NCBI GenBank assembly: GCA_965141735.1
Contig: CBCSOX010000003.1
Location: 1-39,498 of the forward strand
Reading direction: 5' to 3'
DNA from: Massilioclostridium sp965141735
GTDB taxonomy: Bacteria > Bacillota > Clostridia > Oscillospirales > Ruminococcaceae
Length of the DNA stretch: 39,498 nt
This document shows positions 7,882-17,084 of this stretch, in pieces (the stretch's first letter is position 1; each line of letters starts with the position of its first letter). The position numbers and the translations under genes are program-made. The notes under the pieces are model-generated. The model was not told the origin of the DNA and did no database searches. It saw only the letters and a list, made by a program, of their open reading frames with translations.

Positions 7882-7983
7882 GTCGCGTCAATTCCGGTTT
7901 CCTGCAGATTTGCGCAGAGACAGCCAGCGCGTCTTTTGCCGAATTTTCCCTTTTTCGCTCGAAATGAAGTGTTTTGACAGCCT

Positions 7984-8018
7984 AAGCTCAGGAGAAAACT
8001 CCTGAGCTTTTTATTTTT
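7984..8018 (+). terminator. Strong rho-independent terminator
   Basis: A perfect 11-bp stem AAGCTCAGGAG / CTCCTGAGCTT with loop AAAA is followed by TTTATTTTT. It is either a second terminator for lexA or the 3' end of a short untranslated RNA made from the 100 bp between this and the previous hairpin. Confidence 0.8.
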
Positions 8019-8256
8019 GCGCAATCTGATCACATGAATTCCAGTAGCAAGACCAGATCCCTTCATCTACTTATCTGAGAAGTGATGCTGATTTTAAAAA
8101 ATATAGTAATATTGCTATTTTAAAAACCTATGGAACAAGATCAGCTGTTCTTTACATTTTCTTTATTTTGCTAATAAACCAAAAACAAATACTGTATTTT
8201 CCATTTTAGGTTGTTTTTATATAAACAATTATTTACAATATTTTTGCTAAAATCTA
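8019..8256 (+). other. AT-rich intergenic stretch
   Basis: Part of the 590-bp gap between lexA and the rhamnosidase gene. It is markedly AT-rich compared with both neighbours and has no ORF of note. An imperfect AT-rich dyad lies around 8097-8120. It may act as an upstream regulatory region for the rhamnosidase promoter; I see nothing more specific. Confidence 0.4.
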
Positions 8257-8285
8257 TTGACAGCAAATAAAAAAGGCAGTATCAT
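8257..8285 (+). promoter_or_regulatory. Promoter of the alpha-L-rhamnosidase gene
   Basis: Consensus TTGACA (8257-8262), 17-bp spacer and TATCAT (8280-8285), exactly abutting the 30-bp palindrome. The transcript should start inside the palindrome and give a leader of roughly 95 nt. Confidence 0.7.
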
Positions 8286-8286
8286 A

Positions 8287-8316
8287 AACACAAAATATGA
8301 ATTCATATTTTGTGTT
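8287..8316 (+). repeat. Perfect 30-bp palindrome at the transcription start of the rhamnosidase gene
   Basis: The 15-bp half AACACAAAATATGAA (8287-8301) is followed directly by its exact reverse complement (8302-8316). It begins one base after the -10 box, the classical place for a repressor operator. As RNA, only part would be transcribed, which argues for a protein-binding DNA site rather than a terminator. No candidate regulator lies next to it. Confidence 0.8.
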
Positions 8317-8384
8317 ATTTTATTCAAAATGACACGTCGTTCCGGCCTGATCAACCGGATGTTGAGAAGAAGGAGAGAATTCGT

Positions 8385-11300
8385 ATGTCTAAAAACAAAC
8401 GAGTATCCAGGACAATTGCCGCTCTGCTCTCAGCGGTGATGCTGGTGAGCGTCACCTGTTCATCGGTCTTTACGACGAGCGCAACTGGCACAACGGTCCA
8501 CAGTTCCATCCTGAGCCCGACGACCAATTACCAAACCAACCCCCTCGGGGTGGATGTCGACGGCATTCAGTTCAGCTGGCAGATGACATCCAACCTGATC
8601 GGCCAGGGACAGTGCGCCTATCAAATCATTGTCACCAAAGATGCCCCAGATGGCGAAACGGTGTGGGACAGCGGCAAAATTACCGACAGCAGGTCAGTTG
8701 GAATTGACTACGGCGGAAAGGCGCTTGAATGGGAAACACAATATTTCTGGTCTGTAACTGTGACCGATACGACTGGGGCGGAATTGACCTCAGAGACCGC
8801 ATCGTTTGAGACCGGATGTGACTGGGAACAGGGCGGCGCGAACTGGATCATGATCCCCAAAGACAAAATGAGCGACGGGCACAAGGACATTCCCCTGTTC
8901 CGCACCGAAACAACCATACCGGAAGGGGAGATCGATTCGGCACGCCTGTATGTCACAGCGCTCGGGACCTGCGACATTTACATCAATGGAAAAGAGGCCA
9001 TGGCCAGGGGGATTGACGGCCAAACGGTAGACGATATCTTCAATCCCGGCTGGACCGACTACAATGCCTATGTCAACTGTACCACCTACGATGTGACCGG
9101 GCTCATTGATTCCACCGACATCGCAATCGGGGCTGTTATCGGCCGCGGCTGGTACAAGGGCAAGGTGGCCCGCGGGAACCGCTTCCGCGAAGTGATCGGC
9201 GACCCGACCGCATCTGAGTCCGCAATGTGCGCAAAACTGGAGGTCACCTATGCGGACGGCTCAACAGCAACAGTGGTCACCGATGAAAGTGGTTGGAAAG
9301 CGAGCAGAAAGACCCCGTTTACCAACGAGGGCCGCAACGATTCCTACAGCGGCGAGAGCTATAGCTCGGTCATCGCCCACGAAATTGAGGGCTGGGACAA
9401 GCCCAATTACCAGCCTTTCTTTGATGAGGGAGAGGATTCCGACTGGTTCGCCGTGAAAAACGAAACCTATACCGGCGCCATGCGCGCCACCAGCGTGAGC
9501 GCATCCTTCTTTGACCCGGCCAATGACAAAAAGCCGGTCAGCGGCTATAAGTACAGTCAAATCAACCAGTCAGTCGAAAACGGCGGAACTTCTGAGCTCC
9601 CCAAAGGCGAGGTCGTCGAAATTCCGGTGGACGTCAGCGGGGAGATTCCGCTCAAGGCGGGAGAAACGCTCATTCTCGACCTCGGGCAAAACATGGTCGG
9701 CGTCCCTTGCATCACGGTAGAGGGCAGCCAAGGCGCCCTTCTCACCCTCCGCCACGCCGAAGTACTCAACGACGGCAGGATCAACCCGACCGACAGCGCA
9801 GGCGGAAGCGACGGCCCCAAAGGCACCCTTTACACCGCCAACTTGCGCAACGCGAAATGCCTTGACACCGATGTTCTCTATGGCGGCGTGGAAACCTATC
9901 AGCCCTCCCAAACATTCCACGGCTACCGCTTTACTGAAATCTCCGCTACGGGGGACATTGTAGTAAAAGCGTATACCGGCAAGGTGATCACCTCGGTCAC
10001 CGATCAGACCGGCCGAGTGGAGACATCGGATGCAGCGGTCAACCAGCTCTTCAGCAATATCCTCTGGGGACAGCGGGGCAACTACCTCAGCGTGCCAACC
10101 GACTGCCCGCAGCGCGACGAACGCTCTGGCTGGACGGGCGACGCGCAGGTCTTTTCAGGAACCGCTGTGTACAACTTCAACTCCATGCCCTTCCTGCTCG
10201 AATACGCCGACATCATGAACGCACACCGCGAAGCCTACGGCAGCTTCGGCCTTGTCATGCCGACTGGCTGGAACAAAATCGGCAGCGGTTATGACGAGAG
10301 CAACAAATCCGGTTGGAGCGACGCGGGCATCATCATCCCATGGAATATGTACCTTCAGACGGGCGACATCTCTGTTTTGGAAAGCCAATTTGATGAGATG
10401 GACGCCTACATGACCCAGGTGGGGGAAAAAGGCGGTTACGACACCGGCACCTATGGCGACTGGCTCGCCTTCCAGGCCGCTTCGGTGCAGTTCCTCAACG
10501 CGTCCTACCGCGCCTATACCGCGCAGATTATGAGCAAAATCTCCACAATTCTCGGCAAAGAGGATTGTGTGGAAAAATACGACGCCCTGTTCACCGAGAC
10601 TCGGCGGGCAGCCATCGACAAATACCTCACGCAAGACGGCGATCTGCTCACCTCCACTGCGGACGGCGTCACCGAGGTTGTCACGAGCAACCAGCGGTAC
10701 CCTGTCGTCGACAACGCACAGAGCGGCCTGCTTTGGGCGCTCAAACTCGGTTTTTATGACACCCAGCAGCAGCGTGACACCATGGTCGCAAACCTGATCA
10801 AAAACATCCGCAACGAAAACGGCTCGATGCGGGAGGGCTATGCAGAGGACACCCTCGCAGTCGGTTTCCTCGGCGTCAACGTCATCCTCCCGGTGCTCAC
10901 TGAGATCGGCGCGGAGGACGTCGCCTACAAACTGCTGCTCCAAGACGAAATGCCCTCCTGGTTGTACTGTGTGAAAAACGGCGCAACCACGATCTGGGAA
11001 CGGTGGAACGCCTACACATCCGACAACAGCTTTGCCCGAAAAGACATGACCTCTTTCAACCACTATGCCTATGGCGCAGTCGGCGAGTGGATGTATGAGC
11101 ACATGGCCGGCATCGTCTCCTCCGAGACTGCTCCCGGGTTCAAGGGGACCATACTTCAGCCATCTGTTGACAGCTCAGGCCGCATCACCTTTGTCAACGG
11201 CAGCTACGATTCCTACTATGGAACCATTCAGAGCAGCTGGACGGCCGAAAATGGAGCGCTTGCCAGCTATTCCGCGGTCATCCCCGCCAACACAACCGCA

Positions 11301-12278
11301 ACTCTTTACCTGCCGGTGAGCGAAGAGGCGGTGCAGGGATTTGCCCCAGTTGACGGCGTTTTATTTGCCGGCATGACGGAGAGAAACGGGCGCGCTGTGG
11401 CCCAGTTCCACCTCAATTCAGGCGGCTATGACTTTGCCGTCACAGACGCCGGTCTGGTCGTTTCGCTGCGGCAAGGCTATGTCTCGGCGCCCTCCTCGGA
11501 CAAATCCATCCTTCGCACTGTGATTGCATACGCCCAAAAACAGTACGACGATCCTTTCTTTGAAACGGTGATTCAGATGGTACAGCATTCGTTTGCCGCT
11601 GCGCTCACCCACGCAAAAGAGATCGAAGCCGCCCCGCTCGCCTCCCAAGAGGAAATCGATGCGGCGTGGATGGCCCTGATGACCGAAATCCACAAGCTCG
11701 GGTTTGTCCAGGGGGATATCTCCTCCCTGCAGCAGCTCATCACAACGGCGGAGGGGTACGATCTCGACCGCTACGTAGACAAGGGGAAAGCGGAACTACT
11801 CCAGGCGATAAACGACGCGAAGCGGTTGATCGAGGACAAAAACTCCCTTCAATCGGAAGTGCGAACAATGGAGGACACCTTGCTGCAAGCCATGATGAAC
11901 CTGCGGCTCAAGGCAAACAAGGACTACCTTGCCCAGGTAATCGCAGAGGCAAACAAAATTGACACCACCTCATACACTGCCGAATCGGTTGAGCGGTTCA
12001 GCACCGCGTTTGCAGAGGCCACAGCGATTCTAAACGATCCAGAAGTCTCCGAAGAGGACCAGCCCGCTGTAGACGCTGCGGCAAATAGCCTTCAAGACGC
12101 CATCAGCAGCCTGGTCGCAGCTGAGACACAGCTGGGTGCGCCTGCTCCGGTGGGTGGGGACAAGACAGCCACAGTCAAGGGAAGCGTGCCCAAAACAGGG
12201 GATTCCCTGCCCTTGTCCGCCGCCTCTCTCCTCCTGCTCGCAGGCGCAGCTGTCCTTGCTCTGAAAAAACTCCGCTAA
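8385..12278 (+). CDS. Wall-anchored alpha-L-rhamnosidase (GH78)
   Basis: Cleaves terminal alpha-L-rhamnose from plant glycosides or polysaccharides at the cell surface. The 1,297 residues comprise a signal peptide (residues 1-35, with IAALLSAVMLVSVTCSS), an N-terminal beta domain, a Bac_rhamnosid_N-type module, the (alpha/alpha)6 catalytic domain and a C-terminal beta domain. About three FIVAR-like helical repeats follow (YTAESVERFSTAF is typical). The end is a sortase-type signal VPKTGD plus a hydrophobic segment and LKKLR. The GH78 signature CPQRDERSGWTGD near residue 577 holds the general acid Glu. WERW near 870 holds the proposed base. ATG at 8385 has AGAAGGAGAG upstream. No sortase or sugar transporter gene is nearby. 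Family assignment is firm; the natural substrate is unknown. Confidence 0.93.
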   Translation: MSKNKRVSRTIAALLSAVMLVSVTCSSVFTTSATGTTVHSSILSPTTNYQTNPLGVDVDGIQFSWQMTSNLIGQGQCAYQIIVTKDAPDGETVWDSGKITDSRSVGIDYGGKALEWETQYFWSVTVTDTTGAELTSETASFETGCDWEQGGANWIMIPKDKMSDGHKDIPLFRTETTIPEGEIDSARLYVTALGTCDIYINGKEAMARGIDGQTVDDIFNPGWTDYNAYVNCTTYDVTGLIDSTDIAIGAVIGRGWYKGKVARGNRFREVIGDPTASESAMCAKLEVTYADGSTATVVTDESGWKASRKTPFTNEGRNDSYSGESYSSVIAHEIEGWDKPNYQPFFDEGEDSDWFAVKNETYTGAMRATSVSASFFDPANDKKPVSGYKYSQINQSVENGGTSELPKGEVVEIPVDVSGEIPLKAGETLILDLGQNMVGVPCITVEGSQGALLTLRHAEVLNDGRINPTDSAGGSDGPKGTLYTANLRNAKCLDTDVLYGGVETYQPSQTFHGYRFTEISATGDIVVKAYTGKVITSVTDQTGRVETSDAAVNQLFSNILWGQRGNYLSVPTDCPQRDERSGWTGDAQVFSGTAVYNFNSMPFLLEYADIMNAHREAYGSFGLVMPTGWNKIGSGYDESNKSGWSDAGIIIPWNMYLQTGDISVLESQFDEMDAYMTQVGEKGGYDTGTYGDWLAFQAASVQFLNASYRAYTAQIMSKISTILGKEDCVEKYDALFTETRRAAIDKYLTQDGDLLTSTADGVTEVVTSNQRYPVVDNAQSGLLWALKLGFYDTQQQRDTMVANLIKNIRNENGSMREGYAEDTLAVGFLGVNVILPVLTEIGAEDVAYKLLLQDEMPSWLYCVKNGATTIWERWNAYTSDNSFARKDMTSFNHYAYGAVGEWMYEHMAGIVSSETAPGFKGTILQPSVDSSGRITFVNGSYDSYYGTIQSSWTAENGALASYSAVIPANTTATLYLPVSEEAVQGFAPVDGVLFAGMTERNGRAVAQFHLNSGGYDFAVTDAGLVVSLRQGYVSAPSSDKSILRTVIAYAQKQYDDPFFETVIQMVQHSFAAALTHAKEIEAAPLASQEEIDAAWMALMTEIHKLGFVQGDISSLQQLITTAEGYDLDRYVDKGKAELLQAINDAKRLIEDKNSLQSEVRTMEDTLLQAMMNLRLKANKDYLAQVIAEANKIDTTSYTAESVERFSTAFAEATAILNDPEVSEEDQPAVDAAANSLQDAISSLVAAETQLGAPAPVGGDKTATVKGSVPKTGDSLPLSAASLLLLAGAAVLALKKLR

Positions 12279-12666
12279 ACACAGGCAGATAAACGAAGCA
12301 GACCCGATACGGCAAAACGTACTGTATCACCTGCAACCTTTAGGCGATACAGCGGGAACCCCGTCTTTCAGGTCTGTGACCGATCACTCGTCGGTGTTTC
12401 ATCTGTGGACCAAAGTACCAAAGCCCCGCCCCAGGTTTTCTGGGGCGGGGCTTTGGCATCAAACATCGGTGGAGGAACACTCTGTCAGCGATTTAAAGAC
12501 TGTGCAAGGGAAGGCAGATGAATTATTCAACCACAACCCAAGTATATCTGCCCAATCGTGTTCTGTGATTTCAGGCTGATCACCGTCAAAGATTGATTCA
12601 GCAGGCCTGGTGGGATACCACCGAGGCTTCCTTTATGCAATCAAGCACTTGGGCCCATTGACCAGA
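12279..12666 (+). other. Convergent intergenic region
   Basis: 388 bp between the convergent rhamnosidase and aldolase genes. It holds the large inverted repeat at 12418-12456 and no supported ORF. Confidence 0.5.
12418..12456 (+). repeat. 17-bp GC-rich inverted repeat between convergent genes
   Basis: CCAAAGCCCCGCCCCAG (12418-12434) pairs perfectly with 12440-12456 around loop GTTTT. There is no T-run on either side, so it is not a textbook rho-independent terminator, but its place between converging genes suggests a two-way transcription block. Confidence 0.55.
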
Positions 12667-13320
12667 TCAGCTTCCAAATACCGCTTCATAATCTTTGCGG
12701 AAGATTTCAATTCCTTTATCCGTCAGCGGGTGCTTGGTCATCGCCATGAGCACCTGATAGGGAACCGTAGCAATGTCCGCCCCGGCGAGCGCGCATTCGG
12801 TGACGTGAATCGGATTTCGGATGCTTGCCGCAATGATTTCAGTTTCAATCTCATGGACTGCAAAAATTTCTGAAATCGTGCGCACAAGCTCAATGCCGGG
12901 CATCGAGATATCGTCGAGTCTCCCGAGAAAGGGGGAGACAAAGCTTGCCCCCGCCCGCGCTGCGAGCAGCGCCTGATTTGCGGAAAAAACAAGAGTCACA
13001 TTTGTTCGAATCCCCTCTGCAGCCAGAGCTTTGACTGCCTTGAGCCCCTCGGCCGTCATTGGGATCTTGACCACCATGTTGGGATGGATGGCGGCAATTT
13101 CCCGCGCCTGGGCAATCATACCGGGGGCGTCAACTGTTGCCGCGCTGACCTCACCGCTGATTGGCCCGTCCACAATTGAGGTGATCTCGGAGATCACCTG
13201 ACGAAAATCCCTCCCTTCGCGCGCAATCAGCGAGGGGTTGGTCGTCACGCCGCAGATCATCCCCATCTCGTTTGCTTCGCGGATTTGATCAATATTCGCC
13301 GTGTCAATAAAAAACTTCAT
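12667..13320 (-). CDS. Fructose-6-phosphate aldolase / transaldolase (TalC/MipB type)
   Basis: 217 residues, the short form of the transaldolase family, a (beta/alpha)8 barrel. It opens MKFFIDTANIDQIREA, has GVTTNPSLIAREG at residues 24-36, and the Schiff-base Lys85 lies in VVKIPMT. Members either split fructose 6-phosphate into dihydroxyacetone and glyceraldehyde 3-phosphate or act as pentose-phosphate transaldolases; sequence alone does not settle which. ATG at 13320 is preferred over the upstream in-frame codon at 13329 because AAAGGGTG sits 6 nt before it. A TATAAT (minus strand, 13361-13356) lies about 40 bp upstream, but a good -35 is lacking. The gene stands alone. Confidence 0.93.
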   Translation of the reverse strand: MKFFIDTANIDQIREANEMGMICGVTTNPSLIAREGRDFRQVISEITSIVDGPISGEVSAATVDAPGMIAQAREIAAIHPNMVVKIPMTAEGLKAVKALAAEGIRTNVTLVFSANQALLAARAGASFVSPFLGRLDDISMPGIELVRTISEIFAVHEIETEIIAASIRNPIHVTECALAGADIATVPYQVLMAMTKHPLTDKGIEIFRKDYEAVFGS

Positions 13321-13435
13321 ATGTATCACCCTTTTGCTTAAAGATATCTTTATTTATTATACTACTCTTTTGCACAGAGCGCAGTCGTATTTTGTAAAAT
13401 TTTTAAACCGATTCTCTTGTTCGTCCTGTTTTTCC

Positions 13436-13464
13436 TTGCAACCCTAAGGGGAGTGGGTTATAAT
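13436..13464 (+). promoter_or_regulatory. Promoter of the diguanylate cyclase gene
   Basis: TTGCAA (13436-13441), 17-bp spacer and perfect TATAAT (13459-13464), 67 bp before the ATG. Confidence 0.7.
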
Positions 13465-13530
13465 AAGAGAATATGAAACAATTGTTCCATACAGTGGCTT
13501 TGGCGAACAAACAACCAGGAGGTGTGCTAC

Positions 13531-16020
13531 ATGATAAAACGGATTATCCCTGTGCTTTTGGCTCTGCTCCTCATCGCAGGGCTTCTTTGCACCTCCACTG
13601 CAACCGCTTCGCAGGTGAGCACCCGCACCCTTCGGATTGGGTTCCCCATTCAGTCCGGTCTGACTGAGGTAGACACAAACGGGAATTACACCGGCTATAC
13701 CTATGAGTATCTAGAAGAGATCGCCCAATACACCGGTTGGGATTATGAATTTGTACAGCTTCCCGGAACCCTGAACGAAACCCTCTCCACCATGCTCGAA
13801 ATGCTTGAAAACGGAGAACTCGATCTTATAGGCGGAATGGTCTACAGCGATGCACTCGCTGAAAAATACGACTACGCAGGGCAGAGTTACGGAAGCGCCT
13901 ACACCGTGTTTAACGTCCTGTCCGAGGACACCCATATTACCAAAAACAACTACCTCTCTCTCAATCCGATCCGGATTGCGGTGATCCAAGGCGCAACCGC
14001 CCGCATCAAGGAAATGGAGCAGTTCTGCGCCATGAACAATATGGACTACGAACTGGTTCCCTGCGAATCATCAAAGGAACAGGAAACGGCTCTGCGGGAA
14101 AATCGGGCAGAAGTGATCTTAGAAGTTGACCTCAATACGGTGCCGGAACAGCGCACCATTGCAAAATTTGCTCCCCGTCCCTACTATTTCGCAACCACTG
14201 TCGGGAATGACGACATTGTCCAGCAGATTAATTCTGCTATACTCAGCATCGAAGAAGCGGATCCCTATTTCTCCACCAGATTATACGAAACCTACTTTAA
14301 TTCCCAAGAGAAGTCCCTGGTCCTCTCGGACAGCGACCGGGAATTCATCCAGCAGTCAGGCCCGTTTAAAGTGGGCATCCTACTGGACAATCCTCCATTT
14401 CAGTCCAAAAACGGTGAGACAGGGGAATTGACCGGCATCTCGCTGAAACTGCTTGACAACATCTCGCAGGCCACAGGCTTACAGTTTGAGTTGGTACCAG
14501 TCACCAGCCAGCAACAGCTGAAAGAAAAAATTCTTTCAGACGAAATCGATTTGGTGAGCAGCACTGCCTACGATTATTTGCAGGCGCGCAAGCAGGGGAT
14601 TTCTCTGACCCGTCCGTACGCATCCTCCCAGTACATTATGGTGGTGAACAAAGACGCCAACATCGGCTCGATAAAAGACCAAAGGCTCGCCCTTCCAAAA
14701 CAGATTGAATACGAGGAATTCACATCCGAACGAATCCTCTGGTACGACAGCCTCCAGGCTTGCCTTGAAGCGGTCAATTCCGGACAGGCAGACTACACCT
14801 ATGGAAACGGCTATTCCGTCCAATACTACCTCAACAACCCAAAATACCGCAACCTCCGCTCCATTCCGCAGTCCTCCAGCCCTTATCAAGTGAGCCTCGG
14901 TGTGGCGCAGACCGAAGATAATGCCTTGTTGAGCATCCTCAACAAGGTAATTGGCTGTCTTTCGGAGGAGGACCTCCAGTCCATCATCTACCAAAACACC
15001 ATCCAGCCCCAGGATTACACCCTCTCCAATCTGGTTGAAAATAACCCTGCCGCCTTTATTCTGATCATCGGTGCTCTGGCGCTGTTCGTCATTGGCGTGC
15101 TATTGTGGATTCTCCACATTCGAAACCGCGTCAACAAAAAAAACACAATGGACCTCAAAAAACACTATCAGCTTTACGAGCTCTCCAACGAACATTTTTT
15201 TGAATACAACTATGCCACCGGTTCGTTTGAAGCGTTTTTTGATCAGGAGATGAGTCCCGATGAGCTGCTCAATGTAACCGCCTACACCTATGAAAACGGT
15301 CTGGAAGACGGAAAAGAATGCAGCACAAAGCCCCAAAAACCCTTCCTTGAAATCATTGAGTCTGAAGGAGATGGGATTCGGGATATCCACTGCGCCGTGT
15401 CAGACGGCTCGCTGCGATGGTTTCGGATTTCCTACCGGACCATTCGAGACGATGGGGGAAAGCCCGCCTATCTGATTGGAAAAATTTCGGATGTTGACCA
15501 AGAAAAACAGGAAAAAGCTATGCTGCTTGACCAGGCCCGCAAGGACAGCCTCACCCACCTGTTCAACGCCGCGGCCTGCCGCAGCCTGATTTCGCAAAGG
15601 CTGTCCCAGCTCGGGAGTGATGGGCAAGGGGCCCTAATCATCCTCGATGTGGACTATTTCAAAAACATCAACGACCTTTACGGTCATTTCACCGGGGACA
15701 AGATGCTCATCGAGACGGCGGCTGCCATCAACGCGACCTTCCGCAAACAGGATATCGTCGGCCGCCTTGGCGGGGATGAATTCATCATCTACATGGATGG
15801 GGAGACCGGGGAAAAAACGGTGCGGGAAAGATGCAGCATGCTGTGTGAAAAAATAGGAAGCATCAAGCTCCCAAACAGCAGCAACCGGATATCGGTCAGC
15901 ATCGGGGTTGCAATCGCCAGGCGCAACCAACCGTTTAACGCCCTCTATCAGCAGGCGGATCGAGCACTGTACCAGGTCAAAAACAGGGGACGCAACGGGT
16001 TTGAAATCCTTGAGCTTTAA
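13531..16020 (+). CDS. Membrane diguanylate cyclase with two extracellular solute-binding domains
   Basis: 829 residues. A signal peptide (LLALLLIAGLLCTSTATAS) is followed by two consecutive bacterial type 3 solute-binding (Venus flytrap) domains at about residues 33-265 and 275-500. A transmembrane helix lies near 508-530 (FILIIGALALFVIGVLLWIL), then a PAS-like linker at about 545-665, then a GGDEF domain at about 675-829. The active site reads RLGGDEFIIYMDG. RKQD stands exactly five residues before it, the RxxD inhibitory I-site arrangement, so product inhibition by c-di-GMP is likely. No EAL domain. It probably makes c-di-GMP in response to an extracellular small solute such as an amino acid; the ligand is unknown. 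ATG at 13531 has AGGAGGTG upstream. Confidence 0.92.
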   Translation: MIKRIIPVLLALLLIAGLLCTSTATASQVSTRTLRIGFPIQSGLTEVDTNGNYTGYTYEYLEEIAQYTGWDYEFVQLPGTLNETLSTMLEMLENGELDLIGGMVYSDALAEKYDYAGQSYGSAYTVFNVLSEDTHITKNNYLSLNPIRIAVIQGATARIKEMEQFCAMNNMDYELVPCESSKEQETALRENRAEVILEVDLNTVPEQRTIAKFAPRPYYFATTVGNDDIVQQINSAILSIEEADPYFSTRLYETYFNSQEKSLVLSDSDREFIQQSGPFKVGILLDNPPFQSKNGETGELTGISLKLLDNISQATGLQFELVPVTSQQQLKEKILSDEIDLVSSTAYDYLQARKQGISLTRPYASSQYIMVVNKDANIGSIKDQRLALPKQIEYEEFTSERILWYDSLQACLEAVNSGQADYTYGNGYSVQYYLNNPKYRNLRSIPQSSSPYQVSLGVAQTEDNALLSILNKVIGCLSEEDLQSIIYQNTIQPQDYTLSNLVENNPAAFILIIGALALFVIGVLLWILHIRNRVNKKNTMDLKKHYQLYELSNEHFFEYNYATGSFEAFFDQEMSPDELLNVTAYTYENGLEDGKECSTKPQKPFLEIIESEGDGIRDIHCAVSDGSLRWFRISYRTIRDDGGKPAYLIGKISDVDQEKQEKAMLLDQARKDSLTHLFNAAACRSLISQRLSQLGSDGQGALIILDVDYFKNINDLYGHFTGDKMLIETAAAINATFRKQDIVGRLGGDEFIIYMDGETGEKTVRERCSMLCEKIGSIKLPNSSNRISVSIGVAIARRNQPFNALYQQADRALYQVKNRGRNGFEILEL

Positions 16021-16112
16021 ACTCCCTGTTGGACAGCGGCGTGTCATTCCGAAATGACATCACAGGTTCCTGGAATGCAGTCCACCAGGCCGTGGTAAAA
16101 CAGATCTATTTC

Positions 16113-16145
16113 AGACAGTCCGATTCAAAGGGCTGTCTTTTTTTG
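16113..16145 (+). terminator. Rho-independent terminator of the diguanylate cyclase gene
   Basis: AGACAGTC (16113-16120) pairs with GGCTGTCT (16131-16138) with one G-T pair; loop of 10, followed by an unbroken T-run. Confidence 0.75.
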
Positions 16146-16284
16146 CATACAGCATTTAATTGAGCCGCCCCTCCCTCAGTTTGGCGGTCTCTGCGGTTGA
16201 CTGGGACCACTGTGATGGAAAATGGGGGTGCAAAAACCAGCTTTTCTGAATAAACAAAAACTGCTACGCCTGTTTGGTTATTCC

Positions 16285-16737
16285 TCACAAGCCGTTCTTT
16301 TCATTCTCCCGACCCTCCAGCTGCAGAATGAGCCGCTCAATCGAGTCAACGGTGCGCCGGTTCATAAAGTGTTCGATCTGCTCGGTCTGTTCGAGTTCCT
16401 CCTCAGTGTGGTTGATCAGACAGAAAAACCGGTTGAGCACCTCGTGGCGGTGCAGAAGGTACTGGCCGAGCTCCCAGCCCTGTTTGGTTGGACTCACCAA
16501 TCCGTATTTTTCATAATCCACCAGCCCACATTCCTTGAGATGTCCCATCATTTTTGAGGTGGACGACGGCTTGACGTGCAGCTGTTCGGACAAACTGCTG
16601 ATGCGGACATACCCATTTTCCCCGCAGGAGCGGCAGATCATTTCAAGGTAATCCTCCATGGCATAGGTGACCGGACGGCTTTGGCTGAGATCGTAGCCTT
16701 TCAGTGTACGGAACTCGTGTTCCCTCTCTTGTTCCAT
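16285..16737 (-). CDS. DtxR/MntR family metal-dependent repressor
   Basis: 150 residues. The DNA-binding half shows AMEDYLEMICRSCGENGYVR, then ISSLSEQLHVKPSSTSKMMG as helix-turn-helix, then LKECGLVDYEKYGLVSPT as the wing. The metal-binding and dimerisation half shows HRHEVLNRFFCL and EEELEQTEQIEHFM. These are the hallmarks of the iron- or manganese-responsive DtxR/MntR group, without the SH3-like third domain. It is divergent from feoA, with about 107 bp between starts, and most likely represses the feo genes when iron is sufficient. ATG at 16737 follows GGAGGTAGAGCT; the longer frame to 16782 lacks such a site. I do not see an unmistakable operator palindrome in the intergenic region. Confidence 0.88.
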   Translation of the reverse strand: MEQEREHEFRTLKGYDLSQSRPVTYAMEDYLEMICRSCGENGYVRISSLSEQLHVKPSSTSKMMGHLKECGLVDYEKYGLVSPTKQGWELGQYLLHRHEVLNRFFCLINHTEEELEQTEQIEHFMNRRTVDSIERLILQLEGRENEKNGL

Positions 16738-16844
16738 AGCTCTACCTCCAGAATTTTGTAGCACTCTCAGGCTCGCGATCATATGTTGGTATCAAGAAAC
16801 AAGTTTTCTCAACACTAAATAACTATGAACAGGTGAGTCTGATT

Positions 16845-17084
16845 ATGAATACAAATACGATAACACTCAACACAGTGAAGGAAGGGCAGACTGCGCAGGT
16901 ACACGATCTGCTCGCATCGGGCAGCATGCGCAGACGGCTGCAGGATATCGGCCTGATTAAGGGAACAAAGGTGGAGTGCCTGCAAAAGAGTCCGGCCGGG
17001 GATCCGATTGCCTACTTAATCCGCGGCGCGGTAATCGCGCTCAGATCCGAGGACTCGGCGAACATTGTCGTTGAGTGCAACTAA
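16845..17084 (+). CDS. feoA: Ferrous iron transport protein A
   Basis: 79-residue SH3-like FeoA protein: VKEGQTAQVHDL, then MRRRLQDIGLIKGTKVECLQ, then DPIAYLIRGAVIALRSEDS, the full FeoA pattern. It is thought to interact with the cytosolic part of FeoB. ATG at 16845 has AGGTGAG upstream. It precedes feoB by 62 bp; the gap contains a GC-rich hairpin (17091-17098 with 17113-17120) that may act as an mRNA processing or attenuation element. Confidence 0.93.
   Translation: MNTNTITLNTVKEGQTAQVHDLLASGSMRRRLQDIGLIKGTKVECLQKSPAGDPIAYLIRGAVIALRSEDSANIVVECN

Noticed and set aside
10155..11102. 315-aa minus-strand frame inside the rhamnosidase gene
   Set aside because: Shadow of the GH78 catalytic domain; the plus frame carries the clear GH78 signature.
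12418..12456. Rho-independent terminator
   Set aside because: The stem is strong but there is no T-run on either strand, so it is listed as an inverted repeat only.
13473..13667. 64-aa ORF starting just after the promoter of the diguanylate cyclase gene
   Set aside because: No ribosome binding site, overlaps the cyclase start in another frame and has no coherent composition.
16738..16844. DtxR/MntR operator between the regulator gene and feoA
   Set aside because: Only weak dyads such as AGAAA-CAAGT-TTTCT are present; none is long or symmetric enough to call.
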